Source of the DNA: JAAZBI01 sp964461005
Lineage (GTDB): Bacteria > Bacillota_I > Bacilli_A > RF39 > UBA660
Direction: 5' to 3'
DNA length: 20,699 bases
NCBI GenBank assembly: GCA_964461005.1
Contig: CAYWQQ010000009.1
Location: forward strand, 1 to 20,699
Made by a program: the position numbers and the translations under genes. Position 1 is the first letter of the stretch. Each line of letters opens with the position of its first letter. This document shows, piece by piece, positions 12,963 through 20,699 of the stretch. The notes beneath the pieces are model-generated. The model searched no databases. It was not told the origin of the DNA and saw nothing but the letters and a program-made list of their open reading frames with translations.

Positions 12963-14096
12963 ATGTTTTGGCATGTTTTTGTCAATCAATTTAAAATAAT
13001 GTTGCGAAAAAAAGAAGCGCTTTTTTGGGTTGTTTTTTTTCCGATTATTTTGGCGACTTTTTTTAACTTAGCTTTTTCTAATTTAACATCTCAAGAAAAA
13101 TTTAAGAGCTTCAATATAGCTATCATTGAAAGTGATAACTATAAAAATGATAAAAATTTTCAGACTTTGATTGGTCAGCTGTCAACAGGTAAAAATAAAC
13201 TTTTCAATTATGAAGTTGTAACCAAAGAAAAAGCCTTAGAAAAATTAAATAGCAATAAAGTAATAGCATACCTTGATTATCAAGAAAAAATTGAAATCAT
13301 AGTTAATGATAACAATATTAATGTTAATATTTTAAAAGGTATAATTGATAATTATTATCAAACCAATAGTATATTCACAAATATTCTTAGTTATCGCCCT
13401 TTTTTAAATGTAGAAGAATTAGCAATTAAATTTTCAGCTGAAACAGATTTTTTTAAAAATGAAAGTAGCAAAAACACAGATTATACAGTTATATATTTTT
13501 ATTCTTTGATAGGAATGGCTTGTTTATACTCAGCTACATTTAGCATGTTTGCTATTAATCGATTAGAAGCTGATAGTGGAGCTAAAGGAGCAAGAATAGC
13601 TGTTTCTTCGACACCCAAGTATATAATGATTTTGAGTTCATTATTAGCTAGTTTTATTATTCAATTTTTAATTATATTAATTTTGTTGGCATATTTAATT
13701 TTTATTTTAAAAATTAATTTTGGTAATAAGATAGATTTAATAGTATTGGTTTGTTTTGTAGGAACTGTTGTTAGTTCGATGCTAGGAATTTTTGTTTCAA
13801 CATTATTTAAAACTAGTATTGAGAAAAAAACGGGAATTATAATTTCCTATACAATGGTTTGTAGTTTTCTAGCTGGAATGATGTTTATTGATATGAAATA
13901 CATTGTTGCTGACAAATTACCTTTTCTAGCTGCTATAAATCCAGTTAATTTAATAACAGATTCTTTATATGCTATTTATTATTATTCAGAACCGACTAGA
14001 GTTTATTTAAATATTTTCCTATTATTGTCTTTTGCTTTTATCTTATTACTTCTATCAATAAACTCATTAAGGAGGAAAAGATATGACAGTATTTAA
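12963..14096 (+). CDS. ABC-2 type transporter permease
   Basis: This 377-residue membrane subunit has ABC-2 topology. The first membrane segment is at about residues 20-40 (ALFWVVFFPIILATFFNLAF), then an extracytoplasmic domain to about residue 170. Five more membrane segments (YFYSLIGMACLYSATFSMFA, LLASFIIQFLIILILLAYLI, LIVLVCFVGTVVSSMLGIF, IIISYTMVCSFLAGMMFI and YLNIFLLLSFAFILLLL) follow. It resembles NatB/YhgE-like permeases with a long first loop. An AGGTGA SD overlaps the stop of the ATPase gene. The 3' end overlaps the next permease by 14 bases, so the two are probably a heterodimer driven by the upstream ATPase. Confidence 0.9.
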   Translation: MFWHVFVNQFKIMLRKKEALFWVVFFPIILATFFNLAFSNLTSQEKFKSFNIAIIESDNYKNDKNFQTLIGQLSTGKNKLFNYEVVTKEKALEKLNSNKVIAYLDYQEKIEIIVNDNNINVNILKGIIDNYYQTNSIFTNILSYRPFLNVEELAIKFSAETDFFKNESSKNTDYTVIYFYSLIGMACLYSATFSMFAINRLEADSGAKGARIAVSSTPKYIMILSSLLASFIIQFLIILILLAYLIFILKINFGNKIDLIVLVCFVGTVVSSMLGIFVSTLFKTSIEKKTGIIISYTMVCSFLAGMMFIDMKYIVADKLPFLAAINPVNLITDSLYAIYYYSEPTRVYLNIFLLLSFAFILLLLSINSLRRKRYDSI

Positions 14097-15258
14097 AAAT
14101 TATTTTAAAATTGCTAAGAGTTATCTATTTACAATAATTCTATATGTTGTAATATTTTTAGCTATCTCTATTCTCATGTCAGTTACTTCTAATTCTAATG
14201 AAGCAAATATATATGCTAATTTGGCAAAGCCAACAATAGGTATTATCAATAATGATGGTAAATCTATTTTTACAGACACTTTCATACAATACTTAGGTAA
14301 AAAAGCTAATGTTAAAAATATTGATAATGATTTATCTGCTATCAAAGATGCAATTTTTTATCGCAAATTAGACTATGTGCTAATTATTCCGAGAGGATAT
14401 GCTTTTAGTTTTATTAATTCAAACAAACCAAAATTAGAAACATATGAATTAAAAGGATCTTTTTCGGCTGTATATCCTAAACTATTAGTTGAAAAATATT
14501 TAAAATTTTCAAAATTATATGTTGAAAGTGGCTTTGGTGTTAATGATATTGCTAATAATACAGTTGAAGATTTACAACATGAAGTGGAAATTAAAACGGT
14601 AGAAAAAAAGATTGCAGAGGTAAATGTATTATCTTCAAAATTTAGTTATTTAAATTATTCTTTTTTAGCAATTTTAATTTTAATTGTTAGTTTGATTACT
14701 AATAAATTTAAAAAAGAAAATTTAAAAAGAAGAAATTTAGCTTCTTCAAAAGCATACTCTAAAATTAATTTTGAATTATTTTTAGGTAATTTAGTTTTAA
14801 CCTTTATTATATGGATTGTTTTTATGACAATAATGATAATTATGCATAAAAATCAAATGTTTGGTAGTCAAGGGTTATTATATGCATTAAATTCGTTTGT
14901 TTTTGTTATTGCAGCTTTATCTATAGCCTCTTTAATAGGTAATATTGTAAAAGATGAGGAAGCTGCAAGTTCTTTTGCAAACGTTGTTTCTTTAGGAACA
15001 AGTTTTATATGCGGAGCATTTGTTCCTCAATATTTATTGGGTGATTTTGTTTTAACAATGGCAAAATTTTTTCCTTCTTACTACTTTATTACTAATAATG
15101 AGCTAATTGGGAAGACAAAAACAATTTCTTGGGAGACTTTTATGCCAATATTTTGGAATTTAATAATTGTATTACTTTTTGGAGTTTGTTATTATGTCGT
15201 TACAATTCTTTTAACAAAAACTAATATATTTAAAAAGAAAGAAGAATTGAATGATTAA
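14083..15258 (+). CDS. ABC-2 type transporter permease (second subunit)
   Basis: This 391-residue protein has the same layout as its neighbour: a membrane segment at residues about 13-33 (YLFTIILYVVIFLAISILM), a loop of about 160 residues with IGIINNDGKSIFTDTFIQYL, then a C-terminal membrane domain of five segments including LAILILIVSLITNKF, LGNLVLTFIIWIVFMTIMII, VVSLGTSFICGAFVPQYLLG and IFWNLIIVLLFGVCYYVVTI. The motif CGAFVP is typical of ABC-2 permeases. A strong AAGGAGG lies inside the preceding gene. With 12963-14096 it probably forms a two-subunit pore that arose by gene duplication. Confidence 0.9.
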   Translation: MTVFKNYFKIAKSYLFTIILYVVIFLAISILMSVTSNSNEANIYANLAKPTIGIINNDGKSIFTDTFIQYLGKKANVKNIDNDLSAIKDAIFYRKLDYVLIIPRGYAFSFINSNKPKLETYELKGSFSAVYPKLLVEKYLKFSKLYVESGFGVNDIANNTVEDLQHEVEIKTVEKKIAEVNVLSSKFSYLNYSFLAILILIVSLITNKFKKENLKRRNLASSKAYSKINFELFLGNLVLTFIIWIVFMTIMIIMHKNQMFGSQGLLYALNSFVFVIAALSIASLIGNIVKDEEAASSFANVVSLGTSFICGAFVPQYLLGDFVLTMAKFFPSYYFITNNELIGKTKTISWETFMPIFWNLIIVLLFGVCYYVVTILLTKTNIFKKKEELND

Positions 15259-15292
15259 CTTAAAAAGTAATATTGCTTTGGAAAGGAACAAA

Positions 15293-15973
15293 ATGGAAAT
15301 AGTCAAAATTGAAAATTTAACAAAAATATATGGTAAAGGAGATACAAGAGTTGTTGCTCTAAATAATGTCTCTTTTTCAATTAAAGAAGGAGAATTTGTA
15401 GCAATTGTAGGAGCATCTGGTTCTGGTAAGTCAACCTTATTGCATTTGCTGGGAGGAGTTGACAGACCAACTTCTGGAAAAGTATATATTAATGATGTCG
15501 ATATTTATAATTTAAAAACTGATAAATTAGCTGTTTTCCGAAGAAAGAAAATCGGACTGATTTATCAATTTTATAATTTACTACCTATTCTAAATGTTGA
15601 AGAAAATATAAAATTACCATGTTTATTGGATCGCGATAAAGTAGATGAACAATATTACGAAGATATTTTAAAAGTATTAAAGTTAAGCGATCGTTTAAAA
15701 CATTTACCAAATCAATTATCAGGAGGCCAACAACAACGAGTATCAATAGGGAGAGCTTTAATTAATCGCCCGGCAATTATTTTGGCTGATGAGCCAACAG
15801 GCAATTTAGATAGTAAATCATCTGAAGAAATAATGGAATTATTAAAAACTTCTAACAAGAAATATAATCAAACTTTAGTAATTATTACTCATAGTTTGGA
15901 AATAGCAAAAACGGCTAACAGAATTATTACAATAGACGATGGAAAAATAATTAAGGATGAAAAAATAAAATGA
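15293..15973 (+). CDS. ABC transporter ATPase, MacB/LolD type
   Basis: This 226-residue ATPase partners an FtsX-type permease. It starts MEIVKIENLTKIYGKGDTR. Walker A GASGSGKST is at about residue 40, the Q-loop IYQFYNLLP, signature LSGGQQQR near 142, Walker B ILADEPTGNLD with the Asp near 166, and the switch ITHS. These are classic MacB/LolD/BceA family sequences. ATG 15293 is chosen because AAAGGA (15282-15287) precedes it; an in-frame ATG at 15251 overlaps the previous gene but has a weak site and would add 14 unconserved residues. The TGA stop overlaps the permease start (ATGA). Confidence 0.93.
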   Translation: MEIVKIENLTKIYGKGDTRVVALNNVSFSIKEGEFVAIVGASGSGKSTLLHLLGGVDRPTSGKVYINDVDIYNLKTDKLAVFRRKKIGLIYQFYNLLPILNVEENIKLPCLLDRDKVDEQYYEDILKVLKLSDRLKHLPNQLSGGQQQRVSIGRALINRPAIILADEPTGNLDSKSSEEIMELLKTSNKKYNQTLVIITHSLEIAKTANRIITIDDGKIIKDEKIK

Positions 15974-18468
15974 AAATTCTTAGTAAACTTGTTAGAAAGA
16001 CTTTAATTTTAAATAAAAAAAGAACAATGATAACCTTAATTGGAATTATTTTGTCGTGTTCATTAATTGGTGGAGTTGCGACACTTTTTTCTAGTTTTCA
16101 AAAATTTTTGCAAGATATAACAATTGAAACATCAGGTAATTATCATTTTAGAATTGATAATTTGTCAGAAAAAGATATTAGTGATTTGAAAAAAGAAGAT
16201 TTTTTTGAAAAAGTAATAGTTCAAAAAGATGAAGGAATATCCTATAATGAAAACGATAAAAACAAAACACCCTTCAAAATTTTTGCTGTTGATAAGGAAT
16301 ATTTCATTAATTTTAAAACAAAATTAGATGAAGGTAGATTACCTGAAAATAGTGAAGAAATAGTTGTTCCATATTTTTATAAAAATCAATATAAGATAAA
16401 AGACAAAATATCTTTGCCAATTTTTGAAGTCTCTGAAGAGATGAATTCCTTAAAGCCATTAATTATTAATAACTATAAAATAGTTGGTTTTATATCGGAA
16501 ACATCTTTTAATTATTATCAAAATGCCTATACATATTTGGAAACAGAAAAAAGCGGTATTTTCAATGTTTTTGTTAAAACTAAAACATTTGATAATTTTT
16601 TTGACAGAACAGAAAAAATTTTTAGTAAATATTTTGATCATAATTCTAAATCAATTGATTATAATAACGACTTATTGATATGGTATGGAGTAAGTGAAAA
16701 TGAAAATGCTATAAACATGATATGGGGAGTTGCTTTTGTTTTAATAGCAGTGATCATGATAGCATCAATAATAGTTATATATAATGCATTTAATATTTCT
16801 TTTATTGAGAGAAAAAAACAATTTGGAATTCTTTCTAGTTTAGGTGCAACCTCTAAACAGCTAAGAAAGATGATTTTTAAAGAAGGCATATTTTTAAGTT
16901 TAGTTGGAATTCCTTTAGGAATTATTGGAAGTATATTGGGTATTGGTATTACTTTGTTAGTAATTAATAATTTAAATTTATTTTCTATTTTTGTAGATAC
17001 CAGGTTAGTTTTAAACATTTCCAGCATATCAATATTAGCAACAATAGTCTTTGGATCTTTAACAATTTTTCTTTCTTGTTTAATTCCAGCTATAAAAGCT
17101 TCAAAAACTACTCCAATTGATGCTGTTAAAATGACAAAAGATTATTTTATCAAATCAAAATCTATTAAAACTTGGAAAATTAATAGAAAAATTTTTGGAA
17201 TAGAAGGAGATATTGCTTTAAAAAATTTAAAAAGAAACAAGAAAAAATATCGTTCAACTATTTTGTCTATTTTTGTTTCGATATGTCTTTTTATAGCAAT
17301 TAATGCTTTTGCAGAGTACACATTAAGAAGTTCACTTAAAACTTTTTCTTCATTAAATTATGATGTTATTATTATAAATAATGATAGAGAAGAATCTAAA
17401 AAAATAGTTAATCAAAAAGATGTAGAAAGATATGCAATATCTCAAACAATCTGGGCTGATTTTGATTTGCTAAAATCTAATGCAAACCCTTTATTGATGA
17501 ATATGAAAATCGAACAAGAATGTTTTAAAAAAGAAAATGGTTGTCCATCAACAATAGCAATTTCTTCATTAGGAGAAAAAGAATTTAATAATTATTTAAA
17601 TCTATTAAATGAAGAAAACGTCAAAGAAAAATATGAGGATGTAAACAATCCGACCATTATTTTGATTAAGAATAGTAACATTGTCAATAATCAAAAGCAT
17701 TATCAAATTCCACTAACTAATTATAAAGAGAAAGATATAATATCAATATATCGTTGGGAAGAAGAAGTAAAATTTTCAGCAACCTTGAAAATCGGCAATA
17801 TTACAGATATTTATCCAATTGGTTTTTCTGATGTTGATCAAAGAAATTTGATGATGCAGGCTTTTGTTTCAGACAACGTATATAATAGTTTGACTAACAA
17901 ATTCCCTCAAGAGTTTATGAATCAGGAAGATTACATTTATGTGAAAACGGAAAAAGTAGAAAACTACATTAAATATTTAGAAGATTATAAAGAAAAAAAC
18001 AATTTATCATATGAAGTTAGAAATATAAAAGAAATGATTGTTATGTTTAAAAATATGATTTTGGCAATTTCAATTTTTATTTATGGGTTTATTGCTTTAA
18101 TTTCATTGATAACAACGACAAATATTATCAATACCATTTCAACATCAATTTATCTTCGAAAAAGAGAATTTGGAATATTGAGATCTGTGGGAATGGATAC
18201 TCACCAATTTAAAAAAATGATGATATTAGAAAGCGCTTTTTATGGAATAAAAGCCTTGTTGTATGGATTGCCAGTTGGTATTTTATTAGATTATTTAGTT
18301 TATAAAGAGATAAGTAATTTATTTGTTTATGAATATGCTTTTCCATTTAAATCTGTTATAATCTGTATACTTTTTGTTTTTGTAATAGTATTTATAACTA
18401 CAATTTATAGTATAAAAAAAATTAAGAATGATAATATTGTTGATGTTATAAGACAAGATAATATTTAG
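15970..18468 (+). CDS. FtsX-family ABC transporter permease, 832 residues
   Basis: This large membrane subunit pairs with the preceding ATPase by ATGA coupling. The first membrane segment is at about residues 17-40 (MITLIGIILSCSLIGGVATLF), followed by a MacB-like extracytoplasmic domain to about 240. A first FtsX core follows with IERKKQFGILSSLGATSKQL and SCLIPAIKASKTTPIDAVK. A second half begins GDIALKNLKRNKKKYRSTI, with another outer domain and a last FtsX core with LRKREFGILRSVGMDTHQF, ending IVDVIRQDNI. The repeated EFGILxSxG and IDAVK elements mark the duplicated FtsX domains. Such transporters export or sense peptides and lipids or extract lipoproteins; no two-component regulator lies nearby to suggest bacitracin-type sensing. 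The substrate is unknown. Confidence 0.92.
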   Translation: MKILSKLVRKTLILNKKRTMITLIGIILSCSLIGGVATLFSSFQKFLQDITIETSGNYHFRIDNLSEKDISDLKKEDFFEKVIVQKDEGISYNENDKNKTPFKIFAVDKEYFINFKTKLDEGRLPENSEEIVVPYFYKNQYKIKDKISLPIFEVSEEMNSLKPLIINNYKIVGFISETSFNYYQNAYTYLETEKSGIFNVFVKTKTFDNFFDRTEKIFSKYFDHNSKSIDYNNDLLIWYGVSENENAINMIWGVAFVLIAVIMIASIIVIYNAFNISFIERKKQFGILSSLGATSKQLRKMIFKEGIFLSLVGIPLGIIGSILGIGITLLVINNLNLFSIFVDTRLVLNISSISILATIVFGSLTIFLSCLIPAIKASKTTPIDAVKMTKDYFIKSKSIKTWKINRKIFGIEGDIALKNLKRNKKKYRSTILSIFVSICLFIAINAFAEYTLRSSLKTFSSLNYDVIIINNDREESKKIVNQKDVERYAISQTIWADFDLLKSNANPLLMNMKIEQECFKKENGCPSTIAISSLGEKEFNNYLNLLNEENVKEKYEDVNNPTIILIKNSNIVNNQKHYQIPLTNYKEKDIISIYRWEEEVKFSATLKIGNITDIYPIGFSDVDQRNLMMQAFVSDNVYNSLTNKFPQEFMNQEDYIYVKTEKVENYIKYLEDYKEKNNLSYEVRNIKEMIVMFKNMILAISIFIYGFIALISLITTTNIINTISTSIYLRKREFGILRSVGMDTHQFKKMMILESAFYGIKALLYGLPVGILLDYLVYKEISNLFVYEYAFPFKSVIICILFVFVIVFITTIYSIKKIKNDNIVDVIRQDNI

Positions 18469-18472
18469 TATC

Positions 18473-18506
18473 AAAAAAAGGATTTTGTTGTATGAAATCC
18501 TTTTTT
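18473..18506 (+). terminator. Intrinsic terminator of the ABC cluster
   Basis: AAAAAAAGGATTT and AAATCCTTTTTT pair over about 12 bp around a 9-base loop, four bases after the FtsX-type gene. Confidence 0.9.
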
Positions 18507-18516
18507 ATATTATAAT
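18488..18516 (+). promoter_or_regulatory. Promoter nested in the preceding terminator
   Basis: -35 TTGTAT (18488-18493) lies in the loop of the terminator hairpin; after a 17-base spacer comes -10 TATAAT (18511-18516). It serves the HerA-like gene at 18546. Confidence 0.75.
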
Positions 18517-18545
18517 GTTTTTAGAATACGAAAAGGGGTATTTAA

Positions 18546-20306
18546 ATGTTAGGGAAAGTTATCGCTGTTTTTGAAAACAATGTTGAAGTAGAATTGACTT
18601 TAGACCATGATAATATTAAAAAATATTTAAATTACCATGTTGTTTTTGACGAGGAAAAGTCTAAAATTGTTGGAGAAGTAAAAGAAATAACAGCTGCTAA
18701 AATAATTGTAAATTGTTTAGGTGAAATAGATAGTAATAACAAATTTATACCAGGATTATTAAAAAGACCTTCTTTAGGTGTTTCTTGCCGTGTTATTCAT
18801 AAAGAAGAATTAGATTTGATTTTAGGAAAAAATCAAGATTCTAAAAAAGTATATTTTGGAAGGATGCCTATTTATGATGGATATCCTTTATATGTTAATG
18901 TTAATGATTTTTTTGCCCATCATTTTGCAATTTTTGGTAACACTGGAAGTGGAAAATCATGTTCAATATCAAGAATTATTCAAAATGTATTTGCAAATCC
19001 TGAAGCAGTACCTAAGAATGCAAAAATATTTATTTTTGATGCATATGGAGAATATCATAGTGCTTTTAATAAAATAATGAATACAAATCCCGTTTTAAAT
19101 TTTAAAACATATACAACAAATACTAAATTTGAAGATACAAATATTTTAAGAATACCTATATGGTTGTTAGGTGTAGATGAAATTTGTTTACTTCTAGGTG
19201 TTGACAATCATGCACAGATACCAATAATTGAAAAAGCATTGAAATTAGTTAATGTTTTTGCTCGCGATGAAGGTAATGTTCTTCAATATAAAAATGATAT
19301 TATTGCTAGAGCTTTATTAGACATTTTATATAGTGGTGCTACTGCATCGAAAATTAGAGATCATTTTATAGCAATATTAACAAATTATAACACTAGAGAT
19401 ATAAACTTGGAAGCTAAGATAGTTCAACCCGGATACACTAGAACTTTAAAACAATGTTTAATTATCGATAGAGATGGTAAATTACATGAAATTCAATTAA
19501 TTACTGAATTATTAAATCAATATATTCACGATGGATTGGAGCTTAGTCTTCCAGATGGTTCTTTTCCTTATACATTAAAGAACTTAAAAGAAGCGGTAGA
19601 TTTTGCACTTATTTCTGAAGGGATTTTAAAAAGTGATAAAGTGTTTGATTATGCAAACGTTATAAAAGTTAGAATTAATTCTTTATTTAATAGTAATAAT
19701 CGTCTTTATTTTGAATATGATCGTTATGTTACTAAAGAACAATATATAAAAGAATTAATCAAAATAGACGAAAATAATACTGCTCAAATAATAAATTTTA
19801 ATATCAATTATGTGGATGATCGTTTTGCCAAAGTTATAACTAAAATATATGCCAAAATGTTATTAGATTATGTTTACAATTTAAATGAAAAAGCAAGTTT
19901 TCCAGTCCACTTAATATTAGAAGAAGCCCATCGTTATGTTCAAAAAGATAACGATATTGAAATTTTAGGTTATAATATTTTTGACAGAATTACTAAAGAG
20001 GGTAGAAAATACGGAATTCTTTTAGGATTGATTTCTCAAAGACCATCAGAATTATCTGATACTGCCTTATCACAATGTTCTAATTTTTTAATATTTAAAA
20101 TGGTTCATCCTCAAGATACAACATTTATTAAGAATATGGTTCCAAGTATTACAAATGAAATAGTGGAAAAATTAAAAACTTTGCAACCTGGTACTTGTAT
20201 TTCTTTTGGAAAAGCATTTCCAATGCCAACCGTTATTCATTTTGATATTCCCAATCCACAACCTAAATCTACAAGTTCAGATATTGCTAATATATGGTAT
20301 AAATAA
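18546..20306 (+). CDS. HerA-like hexameric ATPase
   Basis: This 586-residue protein has the HerA/FtsK-type layout. An N-terminal HAS-barrel (MLGKVIAVFENNVEVEL...), then HHFAIFGNTGSGKSCSISRI with Walker A at residues 131-138, IFIFDAYGEYHSAF, an inserted helical domain, and Walker B LILEEAHRYV (from 456). The RecA-fold C-terminus includes DRITKEGRKYGILLGLISQRPSELSDTALSQC, with Q498-R499 as likely sensor/arginine elements, and HPQDTTFIKNMVP. HerA proteins are DNA-translocating ATPases that usually work with the NurA nuclease in end resection or with SIR2/DUF4297-type partners in phage defence. No such partner is adjacent; the next gene is deoD. SD AAGGGG lies 7 bases upstream of the ATG. The role here is open. 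Confidence 0.88.
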   Translation: MLGKVIAVFENNVEVELTLDHDNIKKYLNYHVVFDEEKSKIVGEVKEITAAKIIVNCLGEIDSNNKFIPGLLKRPSLGVSCRVIHKEELDLILGKNQDSKKVYFGRMPIYDGYPLYVNVNDFFAHHFAIFGNTGSGKSCSISRIIQNVFANPEAVPKNAKIFIFDAYGEYHSAFNKIMNTNPVLNFKTYTTNTKFEDTNILRIPIWLLGVDEICLLLGVDNHAQIPIIEKALKLVNVFARDEGNVLQYKNDIIARALLDILYSGATASKIRDHFIAILTNYNTRDINLEAKIVQPGYTRTLKQCLIIDRDGKLHEIQLITELLNQYIHDGLELSLPDGSFPYTLKNLKEAVDFALISEGILKSDKVFDYANVIKVRINSLFNSNNRLYFEYDRYVTKEQYIKELIKIDENNTAQIINFNINYVDDRFAKVITKIYAKMLLDYVYNLNEKASFPVHLILEEAHRYVQKDNDIEILGYNIFDRITKEGRKYGILLGLISQRPSELSDTALSQCSNFLIFKMVHPQDTTFIKNMVPSITNEIVEKLKTLQPGTCISFGKAFPMPTVIHFDIPNPQPKSTSSDIANIWYK

Positions 20307-20332
20307 AATGTATTAAAAAATACATTTTTTTT
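20305..20332 (+). terminator. Intrinsic terminator
   Basis: AAAATGTATT, loop AAAA and AATACATTTT form a perfect 10-bp stem followed by TTTT. It overlaps the stop codon of the HerA-like gene. Confidence 0.85.
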
Positions 20333-20333
20333 A

Positions 20334-20342
20334 TGATATACT
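20334..20342 (+). promoter_or_regulatory. Extended -10 promoter of deoD
   Basis: TGATATACT lies directly after the terminator T run, 20 bases before the start codon, with AAAGGATGTGA as ribosome binding site in between. Confidence 0.65.
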
Positions 20343-20362
20343 AAAGAAAAGGATGTGATAAT

Positions 20363-20699
20363 ATGGCTACACCACACATTAATACTGAAGCAGGTAAAAT
20401 AGCAGAAATAGTAATTATGCCTGGAGATCCTTTGCGTGCTAAAATGATAGTTGAAAAATATTTAACAGATTATTTTCAATTCAATGATGTACGTAATATG
20501 TTGGGTTATACCGGCTATTATAAAGGTAAAAAAATTTCCGTTATGGGTTCAGGAATGGGAATGCCCAGCATGGGGATATATTCTTATGAATTATTTTCAT
20601 TTTTCTCAGTAAAGAAAATAATTAGAGTTGGCTCTTGTGGAGCCTTAAAACCAGAATTAAAATTATTTGATTTAATATTGGTTGATAAAGCTTGTAGTG
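20363..20699 (+). CDS. deoD: Purine-nucleoside phosphorylase (3' partial)
   Basis: DeoD splits purine (deoxy)ribonucleosides with phosphate into base and sugar-1-phosphate in purine salvage. About 112 residues are visible. MATPHINTEAGKIAEIVIMPGDPLRAKMI holds the phosphate-binding GDPLRA motif; DVRNMLGYTGYYKGKKISVMGSGMGMPSMGIY and IIRVGSCGALKPELKLFDLI are diagnostic of the hexameric PNP family. ATG 20363 follows AAAGGATGTGA. The gene continues past the window end, so about half of the usual 235 residues is missing. It has its own promoter and terminator-separated neighbour. Confidence 0.95.
   Translation, partial: MATPHINTEAGKIAEIVIMPGDPLRAKMIVEKYLTDYFQFNDVRNMLGYTGYYKGKKISVMGSGMGMPSMGIYSYELFSFFSVKKIIRVGSCGALKPELKLFDLILVDKACS

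Noticed and set aside
16484..16678. Plus-strand ORF inside the FtsX-type permease gene
   Set aside because: Out-of-frame shadow of a well-conserved gene; the same holds for 18856-19077 in the HerA-like gene.
1..20699. Mycoplasma-type genetic code (TGA as Trp)
   Set aside because: TGA ends scpA and the MacB-type ATPase gene, and no coding region contains internal TGA; Trp is TGG throughout.

Overview
The window is very AT-rich. Genes are packed tightly, all on the + strand, many with ATGA or TAATG overlaps, strong AGGAGG-type ribosome binding sites and extended -10 (TGnTATAAT) promoters. TGA is used as a stop (3552-3554, 15971-15973) next to TAA and TAG, so the code is standard, not the Mycoplasma code. 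TypA, the ScpA/ScpB pair, tRNAs with encoded CCA and the GluRS form all fit a low-GC, reduced-genome member of the Bacilli/Mollicutes-like Firmicutes (RF39- or Acholeplasma-like). This placement is inference. Two runs of exactly 10 N (1517-1526, 7365-7374) look like scaffold joins, as in a draft or metagenome assembly.

Region 1 (1-4305) is a core operon: leuS (5' end outside the window), an ASCH-domain gene, scpA, scpB and tRNA-Leu(CAA), closed by a strong terminator. The LeuRS carries a complete Nudix hydrolase domain of about 150 residues inside its CP1 editing region. This is the most unusual protein architecture in the window.

Region 2 (4306-6840), between tRNA-Leu and tRNA-Met, is an accessory stretch. 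It has long gene-poor spacers, inverted repeats and small unrecognised genes. One of them is a CFI-box-like gene interrupted by an in-frame TAG with a perfect 10-bp hairpin just after it. A further small gene beyond tRNA-Met (7009-7280) is split by a one-base shift at a T7 run.

Region 3 (7334-11879) holds typA/bipA (start codon hidden by Ns), an unrecognised 276-residue protein with a possible distant PBECR4-like nuclease resemblance, then gltX followed after 11 bases by tRNA-Glu(CTC). Both aminoacyl-tRNA synthetases here are thus followed by a tRNA of their own amino acid.

Region 4 (11911-18506) is a five-gene ABC export cluster: an ABC-2 type ATPase with a lysine-rich N-terminal tail and two ABC-2 permeases, then a MacB/LolD-type ATPase with an 832-residue FtsX-type permease. 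No promoter is evident between tRNA-Glu and the first ABC gene, so the cluster may be read from the gltX promoter.

Region 5 (18473-20699) has a HerA-like ATPase without an adjacent nurA, then the 5' part of deoD (purine-nucleoside phosphorylase), which runs off the window. Several promoters here overlap or abut the terminator of the preceding gene.
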